Shown piece after piece: positions 23,697-32,715 of a stretch of DNA of 64,000 nt; within the stretch, counting starts at the first letter, position 1, and each line of letters starts with the position of its first letter. Under the pieces are notes generated by a model. That model had not been told where the DNA came from. It saw only the letters and a list, made by a program, of their open reading frames with translations, and did not search any database. The stretch is from Companilactobacillus keshanensis (GTDB lineage Bacteria > Bacillota > Bacilli > Lactobacillales > Lactobacillaceae): the NCBI RefSeq assembly GCF_003946205.1, contig NZ_RHOS01000007.1, positions 1-64,000 on the forward strand, read 5' to 3'. The position numbers were made by a program, and so were the translations under genes.

Positions 23697-24368
23697 ATGC
23701 TCAAAGTGAATGATATTGGTAAAACATATGGCAAATTTATTGCTTTAGAAAATATCGATCTGGAAGTAGCAGATGGTGAATTTTTGGCCATTATGGGACC
23801 GTCTGGATCAGGTAAATCAACTTTGATCAATATTTTAGGATTATTGGATCAAAATTATACGGGTGAATATTTATTGAAAGAAAAGTCCTACAAAGATGCT
23901 AGTGATAACTACTTATCGAAAATTCGTGGTGATCAATTAGGATTTGTCTTTCAAAATTTCAAATTATTAACGACTTATAGTGTTTATGAAAATATCGAAG
24001 TGCCATTAATTTATAGTAAACAAAAGCAAGCTAACAAACGTGAATTAGTTGAATCTGTTATCAAAAAAGTTGGTCTGGAAGGAAAAGAAAAAAATCTTCC
24101 GTCTGAACTTTCAGGTGGACAACAACAGCGTGTAGCTATCGCTCGAGCAATTGTTAATCGCCCCAATTTAATTATCGCAGATGAGCCGACAGGGGCCTTA
24201 GATTCCAAAACTAGTAAAGAAATCATGAATATTTTTACTGACCTTAACGAATCTGGAACAACGGTCATTATGGTTACTCATGATAGTGAAGTGGCCGAAT
24301 ATGCAATGCGAACAGTCTTTATTCGTGACGGACGTTTATATAATGATGAAAAGAGTGTAAAAAAATAA
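23697..24368 (+). CDS. MacB/LolD-type ABC transporter ATPase
   Basis: The 223-residue ATPase has Walker [10 protein letters not shown] (34-42), Q-loop [20 protein letters not shown], signature LSGGQQQR (138-145) and Walker [15 protein letters not shown]. This is the stand-alone MacB-type nucleotide-binding subunit. It lies 11 bases after the adaptor and its stop overlaps the permease ATG by one base, so the three proteins are made together. Confidence 0.92.
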   Translation: MLKVNDIGKTYGKFIALENIDLEVADGEFLAIMGPSGSGKSTLINILGLLDQNYTGEYLLKEKSYKDASDNYLSKIRGDQLGFVFQNFKLLTTYSVYENIEVPLIYSKQKQANKRELVESVIKKVGLEGKEKNLPSELSGGQQQRVAIARAIVNRPNLIIADEPTGALDSKTSKEIMNIFTDLNESGTTVIMVTHDSEVAEYAMRTVFIRDGRLYNDEKSVKK

Positions 24369-25522
24369 TGTTAGATAAAGTTATGATCGCACTCAAATCA
24401 ATTGGTAAGAATAAGAACCGTAATTTTTTGACAATGTTAGGAATTATTATCGGTATCACTAGTGTTATATGTATTTTAGCTATTGGGGATGGCTTTACGA
24501 AGGTGGAAACTAAAGGATTGCAGGACCATAATACTAAAAATCGTGTAACACTGTCTTTTACACCGTCATCTGACGATGATACAACCAGTGGTTTTACGAG
24601 AAATGATCTGTCAGTTTTAGAGGGTATTACAGGTGTGGATCATGTTAAATTAACTAGTGTTAATCCTGAAGCTAGCGTGACAGTTCAACATCAGGCTAAA
24701 AAATCTTCTGCTGGTTTGAATAAGGTTCCTAAAAAACTGAAACTATCTGAGGGTTTTGGAACGACTTTAAATACAAATGATACAAGTGATATTTTTATCT
24801 CTAAAGATCTGGCCGATAAGGTCTTTAAAGGTAAAGCTTTGAATAAGAGACTAGTCATCAATGATAATGTTTTTGTAGTCAGTGGAATTTATAAGATCGG
24901 CGATTTTAGTTATCGTCCTGATATTTATGTTTCTAAAACGACTTTTAAGCAATTATTTGCCAGTCAGATCTCACAAGATGAGGCCAAAATTTATGTTAAA
25001 AGTTCAGCAAGTAAGAAGCGTGTTAGTAAAAGTGCTCTTAATGAGATGAAAAAATTTGGTGAAGATGCCAAATTAGGTAAATATGGAGTTTCGCATGTTG
25101 ATCAAATTACTAAGAGTTTTACTAAGACACTTAATAACATTACTTATTTTGTAGCCTTTGTAGCCGGAATTTCATTACTTATCGCCGGAATTGGTGTTAT
25201 GAACGTAATGTATATTACCGTGTCAGAACGAAGAAAAGAGATTGGTATCAGACGTGCTTTCGGTGCGACTTCTGGAGATATTAGGAATCAATTTTTGATT
25301 GAAAGTATTATTCTCTGCGTTATCGGTGGTTTGATAGGTATTGCTTTAGGATACAGCTTAGTATCGATCATAAATCATTTCTTACCGTTCAAGGCGGTAG
25401 TAACGGCATATGCAATTGTTATGTCATTGTCAGTTTCAACAGCAGTGGGATTGATATTTGGCTTTATTCCATCCAATAAAGCTGCTAAATCATCACTTGT
25501 AGGATTACTTAAAGAAGAATAG
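24368..25522 (+). CDS. MacB-type FtsX-domain permease
   Basis: The 384-residue protein has the MacB layout: a first TM (about 20-40), a long extracellular MacB periplasmic-core domain (about 50-260), and three TM segments forming the FtsX domain. The conserved VSERRKEIGIRRAFGA loop couples to the ATPase. With the adaptor and ATPase it forms a mechanotransmission exporter. The cargo is unknown. Confidence 0.92.
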   Translation: MLDKVMIALKSIGKNKNRNFLTMLGIIIGITSVICILAIGDGFTKVETKGLQDHNTKNRVTLSFTPSSDDDTTSGFTRNDLSVLEGITGVDHVKLTSVNPEASVTVQHQAKKSSAGLNKVPKKLKLSEGFGTTLNTNDTSDIFISKDLADKVFKGKALNKRLVINDNVFVVSGIYKIGDFSYRPDIYVSKTTFKQLFASQISQDEAKIYVKSSASKKRVSKSALNEMKKFGEDAKLGKYGVSHVDQITKSFTKTLNNITYFVAFVAGISLLIAGIGVMNVMYITVSERRKEIGIRRAFGATSGDIRNQFLIESIILCVIGGLIGIALGYSLVSIINHFLPFKAVVTAYAIVMSLSVSTAVGLIFGFIPSNKAAKSSLVGLLKEE

Positions 25523-25530
25523 AGGGCGTT

Positions 25531-25986
25531 ATGAAAAAGTTATACGGACTAGACAAAATAAGCTTAGTAGGGATATTTTTAATTTATTTCTTTTTAGAAA
25601 TCATCACTTTATTTCTGGGAGATAAAAACATTTCTGGGGCACCAATGGCAGCTATGAAATTCAAGATTTTGATTTTTGCTCTTGAGGCAGTGATCTCCAT
25701 CGCCATTCTGTACGGTATTTCATATTTTCTATTGAAGAATACTAAAGCCGATATGAAGGCGGTTTTCGTCAATACAGTCGTGGGATTAGTCGTGACCAGT
25801 ATCTTAAGCTCATTGGCTTTCATCCTCATAACTAAAGATGCTAGTATTTGGCAAAAATCGATTATTGGCATAATTGGAGCCGGTTCAATGATCTGGCTTA
25901 ATTGGAAAAATTTAAAAATCGATCAATCCAATAAAATCAAAATCACAATTTGGAATGTGATCTGGTTTGTAATAAGTATTGTTTAG
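25531..25986 (+). CDS. Small five-TM membrane protein downstream of MacAB-type exporter
   Basis: I do not recognise this 151-residue protein. It is almost entirely hydrophobic, with about five TM segments (roughly 8-28, 45-70, 78-100, 108-122, 135-150) and few charges. It starts 8 bases after the permease with GAGGGCG as ribosome site, so it belongs to the exporter operon. It may be an accessory or immunity-like membrane protein; this is a guess from position only. Confidence 0.6.
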   Translation: MKKLYGLDKISLVGIFLIYFFLEIITLFLGDKNISGAPMAAMKFKILIFALEAVISIAILYGISYFLLKNTKADMKAVFVNTVVGLVVTSILSSLAFILITKDASIWQKSIIGIIGAGSMIWLNWKNLKIDQSNKIKITIWNVIWFVISIV

Positions 25987-26049
25987 ATAATAAAAATACA
26001 TACTGACAAATAATGGCAGGGCTATCTTAGTCCTGCTATTATTTTTTAT

Positions 26050-26715
26050 ATGAAGAGAATATTTTGGGTAATTTTGCCGATGTTACTGCTGGTCGGCTGT
26101 CAGCATAGTAAACAGCAACAGTCTGCAATATCTAAAAATAAGCAGCGCTGGAATCAACAAACTAGGAATACAAAAGTTAAATACCATCCAAGCTTTGGGA
26201 TGATGGATTATAGTAATGAACCATTGAATTGGCATGATTTAAAGAAGAAAAATGATTCGATCATTTTGGGGACAGTCATTGACTATAAGAAAAATAAACG
26301 CCAAGCAATTTTTCCAACCACTACGGTACAAGTTAAAGTTGATAAAGTTCTTTCGGGAAAAGGGACCAGTCATTATATTACGACAACTTTTCCATCGGGA
26401 TTCGGATTTGCCGATGAGATAGAAATGGATATCAAAGGAGATCCTTCAAAAAATATTACGCATAAAGAATACTTGTATAAGAAAAATTCATTTCCATTAC
26501 CAAAGATAGGTGGAAAATTTGTCACAGGTATCGTTAAAAATCGCAGAGAATATCAGGTCAGCGCACCGTTATTTAATTTTTGGGTTCTCAGAAATACACA
26601 TTTAAAATTGAATAACTTGGATCTTAGAAGTATTCAAAACGATGAAAAAGTTGATAAATTACAAGATCTAACAGAGATTTTAGATTGCAAACTAAACAGT
26701 GGCTATCGCAAATAA
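26050..26715 (+). CDS. Predicted lipoprotein of unknown function
   Basis: The 221-residue protein has a lipoprotein signal peptide with lipobox LVGC (Cys17), followed by a Gln/Ser/Lys-rich linker. The remaining domain is beta-rich (ILGTVIDYKKNKRQAIFPTT, then VQVKVDKVLSG), resembling small secreted proteins with an OB/SH3-like fold, but I cannot assign a family. A hairpin-like GGCAGGGCTATCTTAGTCCTGCT (in part) precedes the start, so it may be a separate transcription unit from the exporter. Confidence 0.6.
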   Translation: MKRIFWVILPMLLLVGCQHSKQQQSAISKNKQRWNQQTRNTKVKYHPSFGMMDYSNEPLNWHDLKKKNDSIILGTVIDYKKNKRQAIFPTTTVQVKVDKVLSGKGTSHYITTTFPSGFGFADEIEMDIKGDPSKNITHKEYLYKKNSFPLPKIGGKFVTGIVKNRREYQVSAPLFNFWVLRNTHLKLNNLDLRSIQNDEKVDKLQDLTEILDCKLNSGYRK

Positions 26716-26751
26716 ATCATGCTATTCTTTTCGAAAAAAGGGGATAGGGCC

Positions 26752-26967
26752 ATGATGTTTAGTTCTTCTATTATAATAGTTCTACTTTTAGCGTTAGTTT
26801 GGTACGCATTTTCTAAGGATAATAATAATAAGTCTTTCAAATTTAATAAAAATAGAGCTCCCGTCATTATTGGTATCGTTGTTGCAGTGCTAGTGATTTT
26901 TACCGTTATACCAGCGTTACACATGTTCCCATTCACTCAGGGATATAATTTGAATTGTTTCAGATAA
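26752..26967 (+). CDS. Small two-TM membrane protein
   Basis: The 71-residue protein has two hydrophobic segments (about 4-20 and 37-58) separated by a Lys/Asn-rich loop. I start it at ATG 26752 because AAGGGG lies 9 bases upstream; an earlier ATG at 26719 has none. It follows the lipoprotein gene directly and is followed by a terminator. Unrecognised. Confidence 0.5.
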   Translation: MMFSSSIIIVLLLALVWYAFSKDNNNKSFKFNKNRAPVIIGIVVAVLVIFTVIPALHMFPFTQGYNLNCFR

Positions 26968-26978
26968 ATTAAAGTTAG

Positions 26979-27018
26979 TTGCAGATAGTCGCAATAACGA
27001 TTATCTGCTTTTTTTTAT
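26979..27018 (+). terminator. Terminator after the small membrane protein gene
   Basis: GCAGATAGTCG and CGATTATCTGC (one mismatch) pair around CAATAA and are followed by eight T. Confidence 0.8.
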
Positions 27019-27121
27019 TCTATTAGTATTTTTAATTTTAAAATTAACAGGTGCAATTGCTAAACAATTTAACTTTTGTGACCTACAATGGTAATTGTAA
27101 TAAAGAAAGGAAGCTTTAATA

Positions 27122-27337
27122 ATGGCTGTATCAGTAGATAAAACAAGTTTATTAGATATGAAAATGAATGAAGTTTTTGATTGGAGTGACTCGACACTTC
27201 CAGTTAGAGATGCTATTTGGGACCACTTTATGGAAGCCTCAAATCATAACACTGATAAAACAACGGTAGAAGCTAAGAAGTATGATGATATGAGCGAAGC
27301 CGATTTGAAACCAGCAGTTGAAAAGCTACTCAAATAA
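27122..27337 (+). CDS. Small acidic hypothetical protein (71 aa)
   Basis: The 71-residue soluble protein begins MAVSVDKTSLLDMKMNEVFD and is acidic and helix-prone, with no cysteine. AAAGGAAG precedes the ATG by 8 bases. It is monocistronic: its own promoter region lies in 27030-27110 and a strong terminator follows. No family was recognised; short proteins of this kind are common in lactobacilli and often highly expressed. Confidence 0.6.
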   Translation: MAVSVDKTSLLDMKMNEVFDWSDSTLPVRDAIWDHFMEASNHNTDKTTVEAKKYDDMSEADLKPAVEKLLK

Positions 27338-27356
27338 AAATAAGATTTAGGATAAT

Positions 27357-27390
27357 AAAAAAAGCAGATCATGCGATCTGCTTTTTTGCT
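27357..27390. terminator. Bidirectional terminator
   Basis: AAAAAGCAGATC and GATCTGCTTTTTT around ATGC; it serves the 71-residue protein on the plus strand and the PEPCK-like gene on the minus strand. Confidence 0.85.
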
Positions 27391-27392
27391 GT

Positions 27393-29087
27393 CTAATTAT
27401 TCATTAATTGATTTAATAATTCTTTAGCTGATTCTTGTAAACTGTCTTTTGACTTGTCATAGCCAAGATGAGTATAAATTTCACCAACATAAACTTTGTC
27501 TTTATAAAGTTTGTTGAAGACTTTGTCGATAACAGGACGAGTCCTTTCCTCTTCTTGAACAGGTCCAAATGGATTTGCAAAGAAGGTCGTACTCATACCA
27601 ACTTCATCAGTTGTACCTAGAGCTTTTCTCTTACCGGCGATAAAGGTTGCTTTAGCCTTATCTTCATCAGGGAATTGATGTAAACCGATCTCAGCATCAT
27701 AGTTATTTGCGTAAACCCACATATCTATATGATGATGTTCAACAACACGTTTATAAGTATTAGCTGGCAAAATAACACGAGCATTCTTTAATTCTGGATT
27801 CAAGTAGATGCCACGATCCATGTTATTGAATGCGACAGAACTACTTAAGTCATCCAAACGAACAAATGCACCAGTTTCGGTACCTTGAGCGTAGATGTTA
27901 CCTTTATCGTCAAAGGCAAAACTACCCATATCATCAAAAATCGTTTCGATATTTAAAATCTTATCATCAGCGATTTCCTGCAAGGCTTCGATAGATTCTG
28001 ACTTCCCAGCACCTGAGTCACCAAAGAAGACAACTGACTTGGTTTTACCATTTGAGAAACTGATCCTAACCATTGAACCATGAATTGGAAGGCGATTTTC
28101 ATAAATCATGTGTAAGTTATGAAGTGTTAAACACATCTTCTTCATGTAGCCAAAATAAGTAGTCTTATCATTGTAAGGAACTTCACCGACCCAAAGGTCA
28201 TTTTCCTCATCATGATAGTAGTGGCAGACGTCACCTTCTGTTTTATCCAAACCGAATAGTAAGATCTCGTCTGGTTTTTTGCCTTCAATACTTGCTGTAT
28301 CGGCTACTTCAAACAAGTTGGCTAGAGCAATTCCGCTAACAAAATAGTCACGATGGAAGTAAACATAGGCTAAACTTTCACCGATTTTAGCAGGGAAACA
28401 GAACCAATCCTTTTGGTCTCCGTCAAATTTAGCGATCGGATTGTCTTTAACAGCATCAAAGACACCTTCACGTTTATTACTCTTAGTGTGCATCATCATT
28501 GGTGGACGTAACATAAGTGTATCTAAGAATCTGATATTTTGTAGTGCTTCGTATCCCTTAGGAGTAGGCCAAGAGATAGATTGTGTAAGGACACATGCGT
28601 TAGTACCGGCATTAACTTGACGATATGCACGGTTAGAGAATCCTTGCAATTTTTCTTCAATGGCACGGTATAATTGTAAAACAATTTCGTTAAAGCGATT
28701 ATCAATATCCATAAAGTTATTGCTTACGATATCACTATTGTGTTTGTTGATTAGAGAAACTCTAAAGTATGAACGATAGAATGAATAAAAATCTTCAATA
28801 CTTTTTAGTATCAAACTTCGATCATGGTTTTCATATCCAGCTTTATTATCTACTAAGATAGCTTTCAAAGTATTTGTATAAGTTTCAGCATCCAATTTTT
28901 CAAAAGCATTAGTGGATGTTTTTTGAACCTCTTTTAGATAAAGCTTTACTAAGCTGGCAAAACTGTCTGAGTTGATCAATTGAAAAATATCGCGGACATA
29001 TTCTTCATTATAGTTGATTACGGCGACGGAGCGATCTGGATTCATATAGAACCCGTCCGTTTCAACTGCGTTTGATGGTTTCAACAT
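27393..29087 (-). CDS. PEP carboxykinase/HPr kinase-like P-loop protein
   Basis: The 564-residue protein has a central kinase-type P-loop GDSGAGKSE (356-364) in the context SVVFFGDSGAGKSESIEAL. A metal/phosphate-binding-like IFDDMGSFAFDD follows. These are the features of the PEPCK-ATP/HPrK fold. Related lactobacillus proteins are usually annotated as PEP carboxykinase-like, but length and N-terminus differ from classical PckA (about 530) and the reaction is not established. AAGGGG lies 10 bases before the ATG. A cre-like TGGAAACGTTTTTT sits about 115 bases upstream, suggesting carbon catabolite control. Confidence 0.6.
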   Translation of the reverse strand: MLKPSNAVETDGFYMNPDRSVAVINYNEEYVRDIFQLINSDSFASLVKLYLKEVQKTSTNAFEKLDAETYTNTLKAILVDNKAGYENHDRSLILKSIEDFYSFYRSYFRVSLINKHNSDIVSNNFMDIDNRFNEIVLQLYRAIEEKLQGFSNRAYRQVNAGTNACVLTQSISWPTPKGYEALQNIRFLDTLMLRPPMMMHTKSNKREGVFDAVKDNPIAKFDGDQKDWFCFPAKIGESLAYVYFHRDYFVSGIALANLFEVADTASIEGKKPDEILLFGLDKTEGDVCHYYHDEENDLWVGEVPYNDKTTYFGYMKKMCLTLHNLHMIYENRLPIHGSMVRISFSNGKTKSVVFFGDSGAGKSESIEALQEIADDKILNIETIFDDMGSFAFDDKGNIYAQGTETGAFVRLDDLSSSVAFNNMDRGIYLNPELKNARVILPANTYKRVVEHHHIDMWVYANNYDAEIGLHQFPDEDKAKATFIAGKRKALGTTDEVGMSTTFFANPFGPVQEEERTRPVIDKVFNKLYKDKVYVGEIYTHLGYDKSKDSLQESAKELLNQLMNN

Positions 29088-29427
29088 TTATAAAATTTCC
29101 CCTTTCAAGTTAAAGACTTAAACTACATTCTAAAACATTTTACTGAAAACTTATATACTAAGTTAGACGAAAATGAGATTTTTTTAATAAAAATCTAAAA
29201 TGGAAACGTTTTTTCTAATTTTTGTGATCAAAATAATCTCATTTAAATCAATGCCAAGTTGAATGATTTTAACATGTAGAGTCTTATTTCTAATAATAGT
29301 AGTGCGAAAGCAATTATTTCTTTTTTTATTAAAATAATCACAATACAATTATAATAATGTCAGTCAATTAAACATAGTTAAATGCTTGGTCCTTATTGTA
29401 GAATAAAGGAATGGGGGGTAACAGAAT
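29088..29427. other. 340-bp divergent promoter region with cre-like site
   Basis: The region is very AT-rich. TGGAAACGTTTTTT (29201-29214) matches the CcpA cre consensus except at two positions and could serve the minus-strand PEPCK-like gene. Near the plus-strand regulator, TCCTTATT and AATAAAGGA (29391-29411) form a short imperfect inverted repeat just upstream of its ribosome site. No other gene is visible. Confidence 0.4.
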
Positions 29428-30150
29428 ATGGCTGATATCAGTATTACTAATGTTATTTGGAGTTTCAATAATAAAACTAAGGAATTACTAGTTCTGTTAC
29501 TAAAGAATTCCGAAGAACAAATGTGGGGGTTACCGACAACCTATTTGCGGAAGACTGAGAACGCAGAAGAATCTTCTTTACGATTAGTTCGAGAAAAAAT
29601 CGGAGTAGATCTTCCGTTAGTCAATACTGAACAATTGGCAACATTCACGGATATTCATCGTGCTAAAAAGCGTGAATTGGCATTAACTTATATGATTTAT
29701 TTACCAGATATGCCAGGACTTGTGCCAGGGTACGGAGCCGACGATGCACAATGGTTTAGCATCAAACCCAGTTCTGAAAACTATTTGCTACAGCATGGTA
29801 AATTATCCTTTGAAACCTTAGATGAAAATATTGATCGAAATGAATTTTATTTGCAAAGTGATTTGTTTAAAAATTCTAATGGTTTGATATCCGATCATGC
29901 GTTGATTTTACGTACAGCATTCAATCGAATTAGGAATCGTCTTGACTATTCGCCAACAATATTGCGGATCTTAGGTCCGACATTTACCTTAAAAAAGGCT
30001 CGGATCATTTACTCAATACTTTTACGGGTATCACTGACTGAAATCGATAATTCAAATTTCCGTAAGACTCATAAGCGTTTATTCTTAGAAGTAGGAACCG
30101 AAAACATAAAAGGGGCCGGTCGTCCAGGTAAAGTATACCGTCTAAAGTAA
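29428..30150 (+). CDS. NrtR-like Nudix-domain transcriptional regulator
   Basis: The 240-residue protein has an N-terminal Nudix fold (about 1-140; MWGLPTTYLRKTENAEESSL, then REKIGVDL) and a C-terminal winged helix with ARIIYSILLRVSLTEIDNSNFRK and GAGRPGKVYRLK. This is the NrtR architecture: the Nudix part senses ADP-ribose, the wing binds DNA, and NAD-related genes are controlled. The catalytic Nudix box has lost its paired glutamates (RLVREKIGV instead of REXXEE), which is usual for NrtR regulators that bind but do not cut. The next gene encodes a niacin-transporter-like protein, which agrees. Confidence 0.82.
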   Translation: MADISITNVIWSFNNKTKELLVLLLKNSEEQMWGLPTTYLRKTENAEESSLRLVREKIGVDLPLVNTEQLATFTDIHRAKKRELALTYMIYLPDMPGLVPGYGADDAQWFSIKPSSENYLLQHGKLSFETLDENIDRNEFYLQSDLFKNSNGLISDHALILRTAFNRIRNRLDYSPTILRILGPTFTLKKARIIYSILLRVSLTEIDNSNFRKTHKRLFLEVGTENIKGAGRPGKVYRLK

Positions 30151-30163
30151 GTAACTTGACATG

Positions 30164-30227
30164 ACTTTTAAAGCCATGTTATTCTTTTGAGGCTTTAAAA
30201 GTAAAAAGTACCTAAATAACTTTTTTT
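30164..30227 (+). promoter_or_regulatory. Inverted repeats between regulator and niaP-like gene
   Basis: ACTTTTAAAGCC (30164-30175) and GGCTTTAAAAGT (30191-30202) form a perfect 12-bp inverted repeat. AAAAAGT and ACTTTTT (30203-30226, 9-base spacer) follow it. The first may be a terminator or attenuator, the second an operator overlapping the transporter promoter. Confidence 0.4.
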
Positions 30228-30255
30228 ATAAAAAATATAAACACGGAGATGAAGT

Positions 30256-31440
30256 ATGCAAAATGTTTTAACCAAGAGTAACAAATTGTTATTTGTTATT
30301 GGTACTGCCTGGCTATTTGATGCCATGGATGTTGCGCTATTATCCTTTATTATGCCGATCATTGGAGCAGAGTGGAAACTGTTACCTACACAAATCGGTT
30401 ATGTTAGTGCCGTTACCTCATTGGGTATGATTTTTGGATCATTGGGTTGCGGATATTTGGCTGACAGATTCGGTCGTAAACACGTTATGATCGGAACATT
30501 GATACTGTTTTCAGCCGGGAACCTTTTATTAGCATTTACTCAAAATGTGAATATGTTTATGCTAGTGAGATTCATTACCGGAATTGGATTAGGTGGAGAA
30601 TTGCCGGTTGCTGCGACAATGTTGGCCGATTCATTCAGCGGAAAGAAGCAATCTAGAATGCTTGTTTTAGCCGATAGCTTTTGGGCAATTGGTTGGATCT
30701 TAGCCTCATTATTGTCATTCTTAGTTATGCCGATTTTTGGTTGGCGTGTAACGGTGGTCTGTACTTTTTTCGTTTCATTATATGCTTTTGTTATGAGAAG
30801 ACATTTGCCAGATGAATACGAAAATACAAAGCACGAACGTTCAAATATATTTCACTCGATCAAAGAAATTTGGTCAGGTAAGTATCTACAAGCTACCGGT
30901 GTTCTAACGGTACTTTGGTTTGTAGTTATGTTCTCTTATTATGGAATGTTTCTATGGTTACCAAGTGTTTTGATTGCAAAAAATATACCTATGATCAATA
31001 GCTTTGGTTACACTCTTTTAATGAGTTTAGCTCAATTACCCGGTTATTATTTAGCAGCTTGGTTAATGGGAAAAATCAGTCGTAAGAATATTCTGGTTAT
31101 CTATCTTTTGGGAACATTAATCAGTGCATTTATTTTTGGAACAGCTAACGATTTGCCAATTGTACTTATTGGTGGGGCATTATTATCGTTCTTTAACCTA
31201 GGAGCCTGGGGAACATTGATTGCTTTTACTCCAAGTCATTATGAGGCCCAATATCGTGGAGTTGGAGTTGGATTTACACAATCAATTGGACGAATTGGCG
31301 CAACACTTGGTCCATTCCTGATTGGTGCATTGTTGGGTATGGGATTAAGCATTCCAATGGTATTTATGATGTTTGTAGTTGTATTAGCTGTCGGTATTTT
31401 GGTTTTACTATTTGGGATACATGATACTGTTGGTGAATAA
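30256..31440 (+). CDS. niaP: NiaP-like MFS transporter, predicted niacin uptake
   Basis: The 394-residue MFS protein has 12 TM segments and follows the Bacillus NiaP (YceI) sequence closely from the start: GTAWLFDAMDVALLSFIMP, GLADRxGRK-type loop GYLADRFGRK, GIGLGGELPVA, and VVMFSYYGMFLWLPSVL. NiaP imports nicotinate/nicotinamide for NAD salvage. Its position right after an NrtR-like regulator supports this. A ribosome site (GGAGATG) lies before the ATG. The structured repeat B2 begins a few bases after the stop codon. Confidence 0.82.
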   Translation: MQNVLTKSNKLLFVIGTAWLFDAMDVALLSFIMPIIGAEWKLLPTQIGYVSAVTSLGMIFGSLGCGYLADRFGRKHVMIGTLILFSAGNLLLAFTQNVNMFMLVRFITGIGLGGELPVAATMLADSFSGKKQSRMLVLADSFWAIGWILASLLSFLVMPIFGWRVTVVCTFFVSLYAFVMRRHLPDEYENTKHERSNIFHSIKEIWSGKYLQATGVLTVLWFVVMFSYYGMFLWLPSVLIAKNIPMINSFGYTLLMSLAQLPGYYLAAWLMGKISRKNILVIYLLGTLISAFIFGTANDLPIVLIGGALLSFFNLGAWGTLIAFTPSHYEAQYRGVGVGFTQSIGRIGATLGPFLIGALLGMGLSIPMVFMMFVVVLAVGILVLLFGIHDTVGE

Positions 31441-31447
31441 TAATTTT

Positions 31448-31580
31448 TGAATCTCGATTTAGAGCTTTGCATAGTTCGCAAATCGCTAAATACGTCCGTT
31501 ACGTAAGAACGTAAACCATGTTCTAACGTAACTTTAACTGCGGGCAGACTCTCTTTCGGTCTCCGGCTAATATCCGAGTG
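31448..31580 (+). repeat. Structured intergenic repeat, type B (copy B2)
   Basis: CTCGATTTAGAGCTTTGC pairs with GCAAATCGCTAAAT, then AATACGTCC. Stem GTTACGT/ACGTAAC with an inner GAAC/GTTC follows, and a CTCCGGC tail. Compared with B1, the stem bases change together (ATTCCGT/ACGGAAT to GTTACGT/ACGTAAC), which is covariation. It starts eight bases after the niaP-like stop codon. Confidence 0.65.
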
Positions 31581-31669
31581 AAAAAAATATTACATGAAAA
31601 TTAATTTACAAAGTATGATTTCGATATTAAATTGGAATCATACTTTTTTTAAAATAAAAATACCTCTTT

Positions 31670-31704
31670 AATACAGATTTATAGAACATCCGTATTAAAG
31701 AGGT
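31670..31704. terminator. Convergent terminator in the repeat core
   Basis: ACCTCTTTAATAC (31670-31682) pairs with GTATTAAAGAGGT (31692-31704). AT-rich flanks on both sides allow termination of either converging gene. Confidence 0.6.
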
Positions 31705-31724
31705 ATATATACTTATTTATAAAA

Positions 31725-31893
31725 TAGCCGGAGGGTTCAAGTAATGTAACCAGTTGTGAGGGTGTTGAACGTAGTTCATACAGCACCGACGATTCGAAGA
31801 TTTGCGAATTGTGCAAAGCTTCAAATCGAGTTCCCAGACCAAAGTTGGGAACGGTCGCACAACAGGTGGAATTACTTGAACCCGCAGGCGGCA
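31725..31893 (-). repeat. Structured intergenic repeat, type A (copy A2)
   Basis: The element is closed by a perfect 13-bp inverted repeat GGGTTCAAGTAAT (31733-31745) / ATTACTTGAACCC (31871-31883). Read on the minus strand it contains ATTCCACCTGTTGTGCGACCG and the hairpin CGATTTGAAGCTTTGC / GCAAATCTTCGAATCG. GTCGGTGCTGTATGAAC follows with stem GAAC/GTTC. It is the inverted counterpart of A1, with compensating stem changes. Confidence 0.65.
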
Positions 31894-31911
31894 GCTTAAG
31901 ATTTTTACAAA

Positions 31912-32571
31912 CTAAATAATCATCTGATTATAACTTGTAACAAGATTCTTACCATTGTCACGTTCAAGCATTGTAAGACTGGAGTTTCTAGGACTATCTG
32001 TTACATCAAACTTACCATCACTGTATCTATCAGTGATAGATCTGATTGTTGTTCCGTGTGAAACAAGTAAGATCTTATCGCCATCTTTAGCAATTTTATC
32101 AATTGCATCAAAACCGTGACCAATTCTCGTCCAGTATTCTTCCGCATTTTCAGCGTCGTGGAATGGGTCGGCTTCTTTCATGAAATCTTTAGTTGCATTA
32201 AGACCATACTTATCGATGATCTCACTAAATCCTTTGGCACCATGTGGTTCACCAACCATAAACCAGGCCTCTGGTGAATTCATTCCCTCAAAGTAGCCAT
32301 AAAACTGTTCTCTGAATTCCATCAATTTGGTTGGCTTCAACTTATTTTTGTTCATATTGGCGTCGACAATAAATTTACATGTGTCGATCGCACGTCTAGC
32401 ATCTGATGAAAATGCAGCACTGAAGTCTACATCTTTGAGTGCCAAGGCAGCCTTTTTAGCTATTTCTACTCCATCTGGAGCCAATGGTGTATCAGACCAG
32501 CCTTGCATTTTATTATAACGGTTAAACCAAGTACGTCCGTGACGAATTAAATAGATTTGGTATTTTGCCAT
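31912..32571 (-). CDS. Histidine phosphatase-family (phosphoglycerate mutase-like) protein
   Basis: The 219-residue protein has the RHG motif LIRHGRTWFNR (7-17), the family phosphate pocket, and the second histidine in LLVSHGTTIRSI. It belongs to the histidine phosphatase superfamily; lactobacilli carry several paralogues, and this one is more probably a small-molecule phosphatase than the glycolytic enzyme (cofactor-dependent Gpm is about 230 residues with a different N-terminal block). GGAGG lies upstream of the ATG. It is monocistronic. Confidence 0.85.
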   Translation of the reverse strand: MAKYQIYLIRHGRTWFNRYNKMQGWSDTPLAPDGVEIAKKAALALKDVDFSAAFSSDARRAIDTCKFIVDANMNKNKLKPTKLMEFREQFYGYFEGMNSPEAWFMVGEPHGAKGFSEIIDKYGLNATKDFMKEADPFHDAENAEEYWTRIGHGFDAIDKIAKDGDKILLVSHGTTIRSITDRYSDGKFDVTDSPRNSSLTMLERDNGKNLVTSYNQMII

Positions 32572-32715
32572 TCTCTTCCTCCTAAAGGTTTATCACCTTA
32601 ATGATACTACATGTGTAACCGATACCGTCAAATTAAAAAAATCATAATTTTGAGCCGAATATTTAGGAATTTTCATAGTTTTTGTGTACAGTAAAAAGTA
32701 GTGGGAGGTACTTTT

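Larger units (their letters stand above)
31441..31911. other. 471-bp intergenic region built of repeats B2 and A2 around a hairpin core
   Basis: It lies between the stop codons of two convergent genes. It contains repeat B2 (plus), a core with two terminator-like hairpins (AAGTATGATT... at about 31609-31645, and ACCTCTTTAATAC / GTATTAAAGAGGT at 31670-31704) and repeat A2 (minus). Its reverse complement has the same A-core-B order as 11021-11459. Confidence 0.65.
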
